NCBI GenBank assembly: GCA_002967695.1
Contig: PUHN01000042.1
Span: 1-32,251, forward strand
Origin: Rhodobacteraceae bacterium WD3A24
GTDB taxonomy: Bacteria; Pseudomonadota; Alphaproteobacteria; Rhodobacterales; Rhodobacteraceae
Reading direction: 5' to 3'
DNA: 32,251 bases
A program made the translations under genes and the position numbers. The stretch's first letter is position 1. Each line of letters opens with the position of its first letter. The notes under the pieces are model-generated. The model ran no database searches. It had not been told where the DNA came from and saw only the letters and a program-made list of their open reading frames with translations. Below, piece after piece: positions 10,328 to 18,788 of the stretch.

Positions 10328-10801
10328 TCACACCTGCCTGTCTGCCCTCCCTCCGCCTGCCAGATACTGCCGGATCGCGGCGGGAAAATACGGGCTCCCG
10401 GCGTCGTGAAGCAGCGGCAGGGCGACACCCAGCACGTCGGCACGCCGCGGCGGGGGCAGGCGTTCGGTCTCCCTGCGGCCCAGATCGACCAGCAGGGCCA
10501 GTGCCGCCTCTCCGGCCGGGCTGGCCCGCAAGAGACCTACGCCGCGCGCCTCGATCAATCCGGCGATGGCCTCCGGTGCGCGGGCCATCACACGCGCCCC
10601 GTCGCGCCGCAGCCGCGTGCGGTCATCGGCGACCAGCCGCGCGCCGAGCGCGATGAGCGCGAGCGCGAGCGCCGACTTCCCCGCGCCGGCCGGTCCGCGG
10701 ATCAGCACACCGCCCTGCGGGAAGACGACGGTGCTGGCGTGAAGCGTCGTGTCCGCGACGGCTGCGGAGTCCGGCACGGGCCCGGGCTCCGCCCCGCTCA
10801 T
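10328..10801 (-). CDS. hprK: HPr kinase/phosphorylase, short alphaproteobacterial form
   Basis: HprK phosphorylates and dephosphorylates HPr on serine. At 157 aa it is half the Firmicutes length and holds only the catalytic domain. Present are Walker A GPAGAGKS (36-43), LVADDRTRL with the catalytic Asp pair (59-60), and the HprK signature [10 protein letters not shown]. The N-terminal regulatory domain is absent, as is usual in alphaproteobacteria. Its ATG overlaps the chvG stop (ATGA) and its stop is one base from rapZ. The match to HPr Ser46 in the same operon supports the assignment. Confidence 0.93.
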   Translation of the reverse strand: MSGAEPGPVPDSAAVADTTLHASTVVFPQGGVLIRGPAGAGKSALALALIALGARLVADDRTRLRRDGARVMARAPEAIAGLIEARGVGLLRASPAGEAALALLVDLGRRETERLPPPRRADVLGVALPLLHDAGSPYFPAAIRQYLAGGGRADRQV

Positions 10802-12534
10802 ACCGGCAGCCCAACGACGAAGCGCGCGCCAAGCGGGTCGGAGGTCGGGTCGGCCTCGGTCGGGCGGATGTTCTCGGCCCAGATGACGCCCCCATGCGCC
10901 TCGACGATCTGTTTGGAGATTGCCAGGCCAAGCCCCGAATGGTTTCCGAACTGTCGCTCGGGCCGTTGGGAGTAGAAGCGATTGAATATCTTGCCCAGCG
11001 CCTCTTCGGGAATGCCCGGCCCGGTGTCTTCGACGACGACCAGCACGCGGTTCTCGCGCTTGCGCGCCCAGATCCGCACCGCGTCTCCCTCCTCGCAGAA
11101 CGAGATGGCGTTGGTGATCAGATTGACGAAGACTTGGGCGAGCCGCGCCTCCAGACCCTGGATCATGATCGGCTCGCGCGGGAAATCGGCGATGAACTCG
11201 ACCCCCTTCGCCGCGGCTTCCTGCGACAGGTGCTCGCCAAGGTTTTCGAGCGTCTTGCACAGGTTGAAGCTCTCCTCCTGCTCCTTGACCAGTTCGCTGT
11301 CGAGCTTGGACGCGTTGGAGGTGTCGGAGACCAGCCGGTCAAGGCGGCGCACATCGTGCTCGATGACATCGAGCAGCTTTTCGCGCTGTTCCTCCCGCCG
11401 GGCCACCCGCAGCGTGCCGACCGCCGAACGCAGCGAGGCGAGCGGATTCTTGATCTCGTGGGCGACGTCGGAGGCGAACTGTTCGTTCGCCTCGATCCGG
11501 TCATAGAGTGCCGCCGTCATCCCCCGCATGGCGACGGAGAGACGCCCGATCTCGTCGGGCCGGCCGGTCAGATCGGGAATGCGCACGCGCGACGGGCTCA
11601 TCCGGCCCGCGTTGCGATCGCGCCCGAGTTCGGCGGCCGCGGCCAGATCGGCCAGCGGGTTGGCGATCGTCGAGGCCAGCACGAGACTCAGCCCCACCGA
11701 GACCAGCAGCGCCACCACGAACATCTGAAGCACCTGCTCGCGATCGCGCCGCGCGCGCTCGGCAATGTCGTCGCCCGGCACGGCGAGCCCCAGCGCCCCG
11801 GTCGCGTTGCCATCCTCATCCAGAAGCGGCGCGACGGCCGCGAGCTGCAGCGTCTCGGTGTCGTCATGCATCGCGCCGGCGGCGCTGCGTCCGGACAGGG
11901 CCGACTCGAGCAGCGCACGCAGGCGGGTCTCGGCATCGGCCGCGTCCGGGTCCGCCGTGTCATCCGGGCCGGTCAGCCGCGACAGCCCGCCCCAGACCTC
12001 GGCGAGGAAATCGGTCAGTAATGTCGGCTGCGGAGCCTGGCCCGGCGGAGGAGCCGGGGTCGAGCGGCGGTAGAATTCGCCCATGCGGCGGCTGACGACA
12101 TCGCCCGCGTCGTCGAAAAGGACGAGTTCCATACCAGGCTCGAGGGAGAGCCGCCCGAGAATGCCGGCCGCGCCGGCGCCTTCCTCGGGACCCCGCCCCT
12201 GCGCGACGGCGGTGGCCCCCTCGGGGCCCAAGGCATCGGCAATGACCTCGGCGCGGGCGATCAGGGCGCGCTGTCGCTCTTCCAGAAGCCCGTCGCGGAA
12301 CGGACCGGTCAGCAACACGCCCACCACGAGCACGCCCAGCGCCAGCAGGTTGAACAGGATGATCTTGCGCGCCAGCGGCGAGCGGTAGAGCGAAAACACC
12401 CCGCGCCGCGCGCGGTCGGCACGGATTTCGCTGTCGCTGCTGCTCTGGGGGCTGACCCAGTCCTCTCCGATGACCAGCCCGCCCCCGTGCGCGATGCTCT
12501 TGTCGCTCACCCGGCCCCCTGTGGCGCGCTTCAC
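10798..12534 (-). CDS. chvG: ChvG-type sensor histidine kinase
   Basis: A 578-aa inner-membrane kinase. It has a cytoplasmic N-tail, TM1 (about residues 57-76), a periplasmic sensor of roughly 200 aa, TM2 ([17 protein letters not shown]), and a HAMP domain. The H-box is [13 protein letters not shown] with phospho-acceptor His359, followed by the N-box [10 protein letters not shown] and the G-boxes DTGPGIP and GLGLAI. ChvG/ExoS homologues sense acid or envelope stress and are controlled by periplasmic ExoR in rhizobia. The start used is GTG at 12534, overlapping the chvI stop (GTGA). A second GTG at 12510, preceded by AGGGGG, is an equally credible start. Confidence 0.94.
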   Translation of the reverse strand: MKRATGGRVSDKSIAHGGGLVIGEDWVSPQSSSDSEIRADRARRGVFSLYRSPLARKIILFNLLALGVLVVGVLLTGPFRDGLLEERQRALIARAEVIADALGPEGATAVAQGRGPEEGAGAAGILGRLSLEPGMELVLFDDAGDVVSRRMGEFYRRSTPAPPPGQAPQPTLLTDFLAEVWGGLSRLTGPDDTADPDAADAETRLRALLESALSGRSAAGAMHDDTETLQLAAVAPLLDEDGNATGALGLAVPGDDIAERARRDREQVLQMFVVALLVSVGLSLVLASTIANPLADLAAAAELGRDRNAGRMSPSRVRIPDLTGRPDEIGRLSVAMRGMTAALYDRIEANEQFASDVAHEIKNPLASLRSAVGTLRVARREEQREKLLDVIEHDVRRLDRLVSDTSNASKLDSELVKEQEESFNLCKTLENLGEHLSQEAAAKGVEFIADFPREPIMIQGLEARLAQVFVNLITNAISFCEEGDAVRIWARKRENRVLVVVEDTGPGIPEEALGKIFNRFYSQRPERQFGNHSGLGLAISKQIVEAHGGVIWAENIRPTEADPTSDPLGARFVVGLPV

Positions 12535-13232
12535 GCCTCGTTGTACTTGTAGCCGATACCGTAAAGCGTCTCGATCGACGCGAATTCGGGGTCTACGGCG
12601 CGCAGCTTCTTGCGCAGCCGCTTGATGTGGCTGTCGATGGTGCGGTCGTCGACATAGACCTGATCATCATAGGCCACATCCATCAGCTGGTCGCGGCTCT
12701 TGACGAAGCCCGGGCGCTGCGCCAGCGCCTGCAGCAGCAGGAACTCCGTCACCGTCAGCGAGACATCCAGCCCCTTCCAGGTGACGGCGTGGCGCAGCGG
12801 GTCCATGCTGAGATTGCCGCGCACCAGCACCTTGGTGTCCTCGGTCGTGCCCTCCTCGCCCGTCGCGATCGCCTCCTGCCGGCGCAGAAGGGCGCGGATA
12901 CGCTCGACCAGCAGCCGCTGCGAGAACGGCTTTTTCACGTAATCATCGGCGCCCATGCGCAGGCCGAGAACCTCGTCGATCTCGTCATCCTTGGAGGTGA
13001 GGAAGATCACCGGCATCGTCGTCTTCTGGCGCAGCTTCTGGAGCAGCTCCATCCCGTCGAGACGCGGCATCTTTATGTCGAGCACCGCCATGTCGGGAAG
13101 ACGCCGGTTGAACGCATCAAGCGCTGTCTGCCCGTCATTGTAGGTGTCGACCTCGAACCCCTCCGACTCCAGGGTCATAGACACGGAAGTGAGAATATTG
13201 CGGTCGTCGTCGACCAGAGCGATCTTCGCCAT
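12531..13232 (-). CDS. chvI: ChvI-type OmpR-family response regulator
   Basis: A 233-aa DNA-binding response regulator and partner of ChvG. The receiver domain has the acidic pocket DDD (8-10), phospho-acceptor Asp52 in VLDIKMP, the TS pair in FLTSKDDE and the lysine in DDYVKKPF. The C-terminal winged helix contains [21 protein letters not shown] and [21 protein letters not shown] lies 8 bases before the ATG. It is first in a six-gene operon and divergent from pckA across 370 bp. In other alphaproteobacteria ChvI controls envelope, exopolysaccharide and acid-response genes. Confidence 0.96.
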   Translation of the reverse strand: MAKIALVDDDRNILTSVSMTLESEGFEVDTYNDGQTALDAFNRRLPDMAVLDIKMPRLDGMELLQKLRQKTTMPVIFLTSKDDEIDEVLGLRMGADDYVKKPFSQRLLVERIRALLRRQEAIATGEEGTTEDTKVLVRGNLSMDPLRHAVTWKGLDVSLTVTEFLLLQALAQRPGFVKSRDQLMDVAYDDQVYVDDRTIDSHIKRLRKKLRAVDPEFASIETLYGIGYKYNEA

Positions 13233-13404
13233 CTCGGTGTTCCTCTTTGCCCGTCCTGCCTGATTTTTGCCGCATTGTTCTATCTTACCCCACGGGAATC
13301 AAGAATTTAGTGCCTGACACCCCGTCAAGGCGCCCAGTTTGGCCCCAGTTTTCCACAGCCTATGGCCGAATTGACTCACCTTTGCCCGCCTGCACATCCG
13401 CAGG

Positions 13405-13434
13405 TTGTCACGGCGGTCGGATGATTGCGCTAAC
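13405..13434 (+). promoter_or_regulatory. Candidate pckA promoter
   Basis: TTGTCA (13405-13410, five of six to consensus) is followed after 18 bases by GCTAAC (13429-13434). The -10 lies inside the first copy of the TTGCGCTAAC repeat, so a protein bound to the repeat would cover the core promoter. The long leader (about 160 nt) and poor -10 make this tentative. Confidence 0.3.
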
Positions 13435-13453
13435 CTCGGCTGGTTGCGCTAAC
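13425..13453. repeat. Tandem operator-like repeat TTGCGCTAAC upstream of pckA
   Basis: TTGCGCTAAC occurs at 13425-13434 and again at 13444-13453, a 19-bp start-to-start distance (near two helical turns). The match continues as C/T then TCG in both copies. Same-face direct repeats in a regulatory gap suggest a transcription-factor site. In rhizobia a LacI-family regulator (PckR) acts on pckA; whether this is such a site is inference. Confidence 0.5.
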
Positions 13454-13602
13454 TTCGCGGCACGGCCTGTTCTTTCTCTCCGGCTGCGTGCTATAGGCAG
13501 CAGCGTCGATGGCGGTTCTGCCATTGACGGGCGGCCGGCCGGGCCGGTCGCTGCAACGGGAACTCGCAACGCCGCGCCCCAAGCGGCATCGGGAGCTGGC
13601 AG

Positions 13603-15201
13603 ATGAACACAGGACGGGTGAACCCCCAACAGAGCGTTGAGACGCAAGGCATGGTCGGGCTTGGCAATGTCTACTACAACCTCGTTGAGCCTGCCCTCAT
13701 CCAGGAAGCCATCAAGCGGGGCGAAGGCCGTCTGGGCCAGGGCGGCACATTCCTTGTGACAACCGGCAAGCATACGGGCCGCTCGCCCAAGGACAAATTC
13801 GTCGTGCGCACGCCCCGGACCGAAAACACCATATGGTGGGACAACAACGGCAGCATGGCGCCGGACGCCTTCGACCGGCTGCAGGCGGACATGCTCGCCC
13901 ACATGTCGGGCGGCGACTACTTCGTCCAGGATCTCTACGCAGGCGCCGACCCGGAGCACCGGGTCGATGTGCGCATGGTCACCGAGTTGGCCTGGCACGG
14001 CCTGTTCATCCGCAACCTGCTGCGCAGGCCCGATCGGGACGAGCTCGACAGCTTCACCCCCAATTTCACCATCATCAACTGCCCGAGCTTCACGGCCGAT
14101 CCGCGGAAGCACGGCTGCCGTTCGGGCACCGTGGTGGCGATGAACTTCGACAAGAAGGTGATCCTCATCGGCGGCACTGCCTATGCCGGAGAGAACAAGA
14201 AATCGGTCTTTTCGCTGCTCAACTACCTGCTGCCCGAAAAGGGCGTGATGCCGATGCATTGTTCGGCCAACCACGCCCCCGACGACCCCGAGGACAGTGC
14301 GGTGTTCTTCGGGCTTTCCGGCACCGGCAAGACGACGCTGTCGGCCGACCCGGACCGTGTCCTGATCGGCGATGACGAACATGGCTGGTCGGAGCGGGGC
14401 ATCTTCAACTTCGAAGGCGGCTGCTACGCCAAGACGATCAACCTCTCCGAAGAGGCCGAGCCCGAGATCTACGGCACCACCACGACTTTCGGCACCGTGA
14501 TCGAGAACATGGTGCACGATCCCGAGACGCTCGAGCTCGACTTCGAGGACGACAGCCTGACGGCGAACATGCGCTGCGCCTACCCGCTCGATGCGATTTC
14601 CAACGCATCCGAGACAGGGTTGGCCGGCCACCCGCGCAACATCATCATGCTGACCTGCGACGCCTTCGGCGTGCTGCCGCCCATCGCGCGGCTCACCCCA
14701 GCGCAGGCCATGTATCACTTCCTGTCGGGCTTCACCGCCAAGGTCGCGGGCACCGAGATCGGCGTGAGCGAGCCGCAGCCGACCTTCTCCACCTGTTTCG
14801 GCGCGCCCTTCCTGCCGCGCCGTCCCGAGGTCTATGGCAACCTGCTGCGCGACAAGATCGCGCGTCACGGCACCGCCTGCTGGCTGGTCAACACGGGCTG
14901 GACGGGCGGCGCCTTCGGCGTGGGCTCCAGGATGCCGATCAAGGCCACCCGCGCCCTGCTGACGGCGGCGCTCGACGGCTCTCTGGAGGGCGGCGCATTC
15001 CGCAAGGATCCCTATTTCGGATTCGAGGTTCCGGTTTCGGTTCCCGGTGTTGCGGATGTCCTGCTCGACCCGCGCCAGACTTGGGAAGACCCCGAAGCCT
15101 ATGACGTGCAGGCGAGCAAGCTCGTCGAGATGTTCGCGGACAACTTCGCGCAGTATGTCCCCTATATCGACGATGACGTGAAGGCCGCCGCCATTGGCTG
15201 A
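13603..15201 (+). CDS. pckA: Phosphoenolpyruvate carboxykinase (ATP)
   Basis: PckA converts oxaloacetate and ATP to phosphoenolpyruvate, the first step of gluconeogenesis from C4 acids. The 532-aa length is typical of the ATP-dependent enzyme. Diagnostic motifs are present: [20 protein letters not shown] leading into the P-loop [16 protein letters not shown] (from residue 237), the metal-binding [18 protein letters not shown], and [20 protein letters not shown] lies 7 bases before the ATG. It is divergent from the ChvI/PTS operon, an arrangement I know from several alphaproteobacteria. A strong hairpin follows the stop. mcd lies downstream on the same strand, with its own leader. Confidence 0.98.
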   Translation: MNTGRVNPQQSVETQGMVGLGNVYYNLVEPALIQEAIKRGEGRLGQGGTFLVTTGKHTGRSPKDKFVVRTPRTENTIWWDNNGSMAPDAFDRLQADMLAHMSGGDYFVQDLYAGADPEHRVDVRMVTELAWHGLFIRNLLRRPDRDELDSFTPNFTIINCPSFTADPRKHGCRSGTVVAMNFDKKVILIGGTAYAGENKKSVFSLLNYLLPEKGVMPMHCSANHAPDDPEDSAVFFGLSGTGKTTLSADPDRVLIGDDEHGWSERGIFNFEGGCYAKTINLSEEAEPEIYGTTTTFGTVIENMVHDPETLELDFEDDSLTANMRCAYPLDAISNASETGLAGHPRNIIMLTCDAFGVLPPIARLTPAQAMYHFLSGFTAKVAGTEIGVSEPQPTFSTCFGAPFLPRRPEVYGNLLRDKIARHGTACWLVNTGWTGGAFGVGSRMPIKATRALLTAALDGSLEGGAFRKDPYFGFEVPVSVPGVADVLLDPRQTWEDPEAYDVQASKLVEMFADNFAQYVPYIDDDVKAAAIG

Positions 15202-15233
15202 CCTCCCCCCACGCGACACGCAGTTTCCACAAC

Positions 15234-15256
15234 CGCCCCGGCCATGCGCCGGGGCG
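15234..15256 (+). terminator. Hairpin terminator after pckA
   Basis: CGCCCCGGC (15234-15242) and GCCGGGGCG (15248-15256) form a perfect 9-bp stem with a 5-nt loop (CATGC), 33 bases past the pckA stop. The tract after it (ATTGCGTT) is only moderately T-rich. Confidence 0.55.
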
Positions 15257-15339
15257 ATTGCGTTCGGGTGCCCGGCAGGGGCGCAGCCCGCCGGACCGAT
15301 GCGCGGACCGGCAGGAGGCGTCCCGCCGAAGTCAATCCT

Positions 15340-15435
15340 GAGCGTTACTTTAGTTCGCCTGAACACAGATTTACGAATTATTGTTGCGCTCTAGATGCAG
15401 AGCACCTATTGCGGTCCCATGATATTGCAGCAAGG
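15340..15435 (+). promoter_or_regulatory. AT-richer mcd upstream region with TTATTG/TTGCGC elements
   Basis: A local drop in GC begins near 15340. TTATTG (15378-15383) runs straight into TTGCGC (15384-15389), followed after 17 bases by TATTGC (15407-15412), and a further ATTGCAGCAAGG follows at 15424. AAGGAG is the Shine-Dalgarno for mcd. The TTATTG/TTGCGC words recur in front of the MaoC gene. I cannot place the transcript start with confidence. Confidence 0.35.
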
Positions 15436-15443
15436 AGCCCGCC

Positions 15444-17135
15444 ATGCCCCATGATGGATCGCACAGCCCGTCGGCCACGAGCTTGGCGCTGCTGCCCGAC
15501 CTGCTGTCGCTCACCGCCGCGGCGCTCGCGCCCCTGGAGAGCCTGCTCGAAACCGCGCGGGCGCGCCTGCGCGCCACGGTGACGGACGCCGACGGCAAGC
15601 CGGCATCCGACGGCCTGGTGGAACACCAGCGCGCCGCCCATGCACTTGCCTGGCTGGCCACCTACACCGAGGCGCTGCGCGCGTTGCAGGGCTGGGCCGA
15701 ACGGCTCGACCGCGACGGCACCTTCGGCGAGACGGAGCGTCTGATCCACCAGATCGGCTTTGGCGAGTACCTTGCCCAGATCGCCGGCGGCATCCCGATG
15801 AACCAGGGCGAAACCGCCCGGCTGCACGACATCGGGCTGAGCGAAAGTGACGCGCATGCGCTGATGGAACCGGCTGTGAAAACGCTGGTCCGGCAGGCCA
15901 ACACGGCCGCCGCCCGCGCCCGGCTGGCCGAGTTGATGGGCGACAATGACGGCCGCGCCACCTGCGGCGCGACGGGGCTCGACGACGAACTGGACATGAT
16001 CCGCGATCAGTTCCGCCGTTTCTGCGACACACGCATCGCGCCACATGCCCACGGCTGGCATCTCGACGACGCGCTGATCCCGATGGAGGTGATTGCAGCG
16101 CTCTCGGAAATGGGGGTCTTCGGCCTGACCATCCCCGAGGAACATGGTGGCCTGGGCATGTCCAAGGAAACCATGGTGGTGGTCTCCGAAGAGCTCTCGC
16201 GCGGCTATATCGGCGTGGGCTCGCTGGGCACCCGGTCGGAAATCGCCGCCGAGCTGATCCTGTGCGGCGGCACCCCTGACCAGAAGGCCCGGTGGCTGCC
16301 GCGCATCGCGGCGGGCGAAATCCTGCCCACGGCGGTGTTCACCGAGCCCGACACCGGCTCGGATCTCGGCGCGCTGCGCACCCGCGCCGTGCGCACGGGC
16401 GACGCCTACCGCGTGAGCGGCAGCAAGACCTGGATCACTCACGCCGCGCGCGCCCATCTCATGACCCTGCTCGCCCGGACCGATCCGGCGACGGAGGATC
16501 ACAAGGGCCTGTCGATGTTTCTGGCCGAAAAGACACCGGGCACCGACGCGGCGCCCTTTCCCGACGACGGCATCGCCGGCGGAGAGATCGCCGTGCTGGG
16601 CTATCGCGGCATGAAGGAATACGAACTGTCCTTCGACGATTTCGCCATCCCGGCGGAAAACCTCCTCGGCGCGGCCGAGGGGCAGGGTTTCAGACAGCTC
16701 ATGCAGACCTTCGAGAGCGCGCGCATCCAGACCGCCGCACGCGCAGTCGGCGTGGCGCAGAACGCGTTGGAGCTCGCCCTGCGCTATGCCGGCGAACGGC
16801 GCCAGTTCGGCCGACCGCTGGCGGACTTTCCGCGGGTCGCCGACAAGCTGGCGATGACGGCCGTGGAAATCATGCTCGCGCGCCAACTCACCCACGCCTC
16901 CGCCCGCGCAAAGGATCAGGGCCGCCGCTGCGACCTCGAAGCCGGCATGGCCAAGCTGCTCGCCGCGCGCGTGGCGTGGGCGGCGGCCGACAACGGCGTC
17001 CAGATACACGGGGGCAACGGCTTCGCGCTGGAATACGAGATAAGCCGCGTGCTGTGCGACGCGCGCATTCTCAATATCTTCGAGGGCGCCGCCGAAATCC
17101 AGGCCCAGGTGATCGCGCGCCGGCTTGTGGCCTGA
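15444..17135 (+). CDS. mcd: (2S)-methylsuccinyl-CoA dehydrogenase
   Basis: Mcd oxidises (2S)-methylsuccinyl-CoA to mesaconyl-CoA in the ethylmalonyl-CoA pathway of acetyl-CoA assimilation. The 563-aa protein has a helical N-terminal extension of about 170 residues before a complete acyl-CoA dehydrogenase. The extension distinguishes Mcd from ordinary 380-aa enzymes. The core has DQFRRFCDTRIAPHAHGW, FGLTIPEEHGGLGMS, TEPDTGSDLGALRT (FAD/substrate loop), RRQFGRPLADF, and IHGGNGFALEYEISRVLCDARI. The catalytic base is probably Glu547 in IFEGAAEIQ. AAGGAG precedes the ATG. Placement beside pckA, with EtfBA and adenosyltransferase in the same window, supports the specific call. It converges with recO, with three bases between stop codons. 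Confidence 0.93.
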   Translation: MPHDGSHSPSATSLALLPDLLSLTAAALAPLESLLETARARLRATVTDADGKPASDGLVEHQRAAHALAWLATYTEALRALQGWAERLDRDGTFGETERLIHQIGFGEYLAQIAGGIPMNQGETARLHDIGLSESDAHALMEPAVKTLVRQANTAAARARLAELMGDNDGRATCGATGLDDELDMIRDQFRRFCDTRIAPHAHGWHLDDALIPMEVIAALSEMGVFGLTIPEEHGGLGMSKETMVVVSEELSRGYIGVGSLGTRSEIAAELILCGGTPDQKARWLPRIAAGEILPTAVFTEPDTGSDLGALRTRAVRTGDAYRVSGSKTWITHAARAHLMTLLARTDPATEDHKGLSMFLAEKTPGTDAAPFPDDGIAGGEIAVLGYRGMKEYELSFDDFAIPAENLLGAAEGQGFRQLMQTFESARIQTAARAVGVAQNALELALRYAGERRQFGRPLADFPRVADKLAMTAVEIMLARQLTHASARAKDQGRRCDLEAGMAKLLAARVAWAAADNGVQIHGGNGFALEYEISRVLCDARILNIFEGAAEIQAQVIARRLVA

Positions 17136-17138
17136 GGC

Positions 17139-17861
17139 TCACACCGCGCGCGCGAGCGCCTCGACAAAACGCGCCCGCGCCCCCGGCACGGGCCGCTCGC
17201 CCAGCGCCGGCGCGAGGCGGCGCTGCAGGAAATGCCCGGTCATCCGAAGCCCCAGAAGCGCCTCGGAAGGCGTCGCCGGTCCCTGCCCCAGAAGGCACTC
17301 GGGCAAGGGCAGCAGCCGTCCGGCCCACGCCCCAGCCCCCTCGCGGCTGACAGCCCGCCCCGTGCGCGGCGAGACGAAGGCGAGCCCCTCGCGTGCGCCG
17401 GTCACCGCACAGCGCGCCAGATCGAGCCCGAAGCCGGTCTGCTCGAGCAGCACGAGCTCCCAGCGCAAATAGGCAACCAGCCAGTCGCCCCGGCCCAAGG
17501 CATCCAGCGTCGCAAAGCTCGTCCGATAGAGCGGCGGCTGAGGGTCGCGCTCGGCCAGGGCGAAGGACAGCAGCGCACACAGCGACGACAGCGCCGGCAG
17601 CGCCAGCCGGTCGCCCATCAGCGACGGCGCCCGCTGGCGCACGGGCTCGATGGTGTAGCTGCCGATATGCGCCTCCAGCCGGGCGCGCCAGGTCGCATCG
17701 AGCTGCGCGCCGGGCTGAAGCAACGGCGCCATGCGCCGCCCGGCGCCCCCACGCACCACCCCCAGATGCCGGCCATGCTCCTCGGTGAACAGCTCGACGA
17801 TGCACGAGCTCTCTCCATGCCGGCGCGCCGACAGCACGATGCCCTGCTCCCGCCACTCCAT
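17139..17861 (-). CDS. recO: DNA repair protein RecO
   Basis: RecO anneals single strands and, with RecR/RecF, loads RecA at gaps. The 240-aa protein starts MEWREQGIVLSARRHGESS, the family's OB-fold start, with EEHGRHLGVVRGG following, and has a helical middle and C-terminal section. The ATG at 17861 is preferred over a GTG at 17870 because GGAG lies 7 bases before it. As in other alphaproteobacteria the zinc-binding cysteines of some RecO proteins are largely absent here (only C104 and C163-like single cysteines are seen). The product is cytoplasmic. Confidence 0.93.
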   Translation of the reverse strand: MEWREQGIVLSARRHGESSCIVELFTEEHGRHLGVVRGGAGRRMAPLLQPGAQLDATWRARLEAHIGSYTIEPVRQRAPSLMGDRLALPALSSLCALLSFALAERDPQPPLYRTSFATLDALGRGDWLVAYLRWELVLLEQTGFGLDLARCAVTGAREGLAFVSPRTGRAVSREGAGAWAGRLLPLPECLLGQGPATPSEALLGLRMTGHFLQRRLAPALGERPVPGARARFVEALARAV

Positions 17862-17953
17862 GCGCGACACTCCATCACAACCCGCGCGCTCTTGCCACCC
17901 GCCGCCGGCCCGGCCAGTCTAGCGCGCGAAACCGTGCGCGAAAGGGCCCAGAG

Positions 17954-18589
17954 ATGGCAGATTCCGCCGCCATGCGCGCCGCTGCCGCCGTAATCGCCGC
18001 CACCGGGGCCGCGGCGCTGTCCACGCAGCCCTTCGTGGCTCATGACATGATCCCCGTGTTGACCCACCACGCCGCAAGCTGGCCGCGCGTGGCCTGGGTT
18101 CTGTCGGGGTTCTTCACCATCCTCACGCATCTCGCCAATACCGCATTGATGGCGCACCTGGCCGCGACCGGGCGCGCGCCGGGCCGGCTGGCCCTGCCCG
18201 CGCTGGTGCTCGCGCTGGTGATGACCTTTGCCATCTACCACACGATGCTGGCCGATCTGTGGTCGCCCACGGGCTATGCCCTCTGGGCGGATCATGCGCT
18301 GCACACGGTGCTGCCGGTCGCCGTGCTCGCCTTCTGGCTGGCTTTCGGCCGGCTCGACCGGCTGGGCCCGGCCACGCCGCTGTCCTGGCTGGCCTGGCCA
18401 GCCGTCTACGCCATCTACGCGCTGGGCCGCGGCGCGCTGACCGGAGAGTATCCCTATCCCTTCCTCGATCCCGCCCTGCAGGGCCCGCGCGGCGTGCTGA
18501 CGACGCTGGCAGCCATGGCCGCGGGCTTCGTCGCGGGCGCCTATGCGCTTCTCGGGCTGGGCCGCGTCGCCGCCCGCCTGCGCGTCTAA
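17954..18589 (+). CDS. Pr6Pr family membrane protein, 211 aa
   Basis: A polytopic membrane protein with about six hydrophobic segments. It has the features I associate with Pr6Pr (FAR-17a/AIG1-like) proteins: FFTILTHLANTALMA in the second helix, YHTMLADLW with a conserved His, WADHALHTVLPVAVLAFW, and YPYPFLD near 170. These spaced histidines resemble the catalytic Thr/His of eukaryotic AIG1/ADTRP fatty-acid-ester hydrolases, but the bacterial function is unknown. The start at 17954 is the first ATG; a second in-frame ATG lies six codons on. It is divergent from recO across 92 bp. Confidence 0.85.
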   Translation: MADSAAMRAAAAVIAATGAAALSTQPFVAHDMIPVLTHHAASWPRVAWVLSGFFTILTHLANTALMAHLAATGRAPGRLALPALVLALVMTFAIYHTMLADLWSPTGYALWADHALHTVLPVAVLAFWLAFGRLDRLGPATPLSWLAWPAVYAIYALGRGALTGEYPYPFLDPALQGPRGVLTTLAAMAAGFVAGAYALLGLGRVAARLRV

Positions 18590-18632
18590 AACCCGCCTCC
18601 TTCACCTTTGCCCAAATATCCTCCGGGGGTGC

Positions 18633-18661
18633 GGGGGGGGGGGGGCGGCCCCCCCCCCCCC
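18633..18661. repeat. Perfect G13-CGG-C13 inverted repeat
   Basis: Thirteen G (18633-18645), CGG (18646-18648) and thirteen C (18649-18661) form a 13-bp all-GC stem with a three-base loop. It lies 44 bp past the stop of the Pr6Pr gene and follows CCCAAATATCCTCCGGGGGT. The adjoining CCCAAATATCC stretch resembles a dispersed extragenic element I recall from Rhodobacterales, which would make this one expanded copy. Either run could form a G-quadruplex or i-motif. Exact run lengths are vulnerable to sequencing error. Confidence 0.85.
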
Positions 18662-18666
18662 GCCAT

Positions 18667-18686
18667 GCCCCGCCGCAAGGCGGGGC
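18667..18686 (+). terminator. GC hairpin with GCAA tetraloop
   Basis: GCCCCGCC (18667-18674) pairs with GGCGGGGC (18679-18686) around a GCAA tetraloop, 5 bases after the G/C palindrome. There is no T-run. It may be a terminator for the Pr6Pr gene or part of a compound repeat. Confidence 0.4.
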
Positions 18687-18699
18687 CAAGCATAAACCG

Positions 18700-18718
18700 G
18701 GGCCGCGGCACGCGGCCC
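18700..18718. repeat. Third GC hairpin of the 18.6-18.7 kb cluster
   Basis: GGGCCGCG (18700-18707) and CGCGGCCC (18711-18718) form a perfect 8-bp stem with a 3-nt loop (GCA). It ends 5 bp before the ppaC -35 element, so it could influence that promoter. Confidence 0.5.
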
Positions 18719-18723
18719 TCCCC

Positions 18724-18752
18724 GTGACATTGCGACGGCGCCATCCTATAAG
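18724..18752 (+). promoter_or_regulatory. Promoter of ppaC
   Basis: GTGACA (18724-18729; five of six to TTGACA), 17 bases, then TATAAG (18747-18752). This is the best sigma-70-like match in the window. Transcription would begin near 18759, giving a leader of about 30 nt to the ATG at 18789. Confidence 0.6.
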
Positions 18753-18788
18753 GCGCGCGCAACCAACCCGGAAAAGACGGACAGTTCA

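Larger units (their letters stand above)
13233..13602. other. 370-bp divergent regulatory region between chvI and pckA
   Basis: The longest gene-free stretch in the window. Near chvI it is AT-richer (13256-13315); on the minus strand TTCTTG, 17 bases and TAGAAC is a weak promoter candidate for the chvI operon. Towards pckA, TTGACT (13371) and TTGTCA (13405) are possible -35 elements, and a 10-bp sequence is repeated twice at 13425-13453. A single DnaA-box-like TTTTCCACA (13349-13357) is probably chance. No convincing small gene or RNA gene was seen. A GGGAG Shine-Dalgarno (13591) precedes the pckA ATG. Confidence 0.7.

Noticed and set aside
13349-13357. DnaA-box-like TTTTCCACA in the chvI-pckA gap
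   Set aside because: It is a single imperfect copy without an AT-rich unwinding region or neighbouring boxes, so not evidence of an origin.
13408-15366. A 652-codon open frame on the minus strand opposite pckA
   Set aside because: pckA is certain on the other strand, and this frame has no family resemblance or ribosome-binding site.
18633-18661. Reading the G13/C13 palindrome simply as an assembly artefact
   Set aside because: Symmetric runs can be artefacts, but the adjoining hairpins and flank resemble a natural extragenic element, so it is kept as a finding with a warning about run length.
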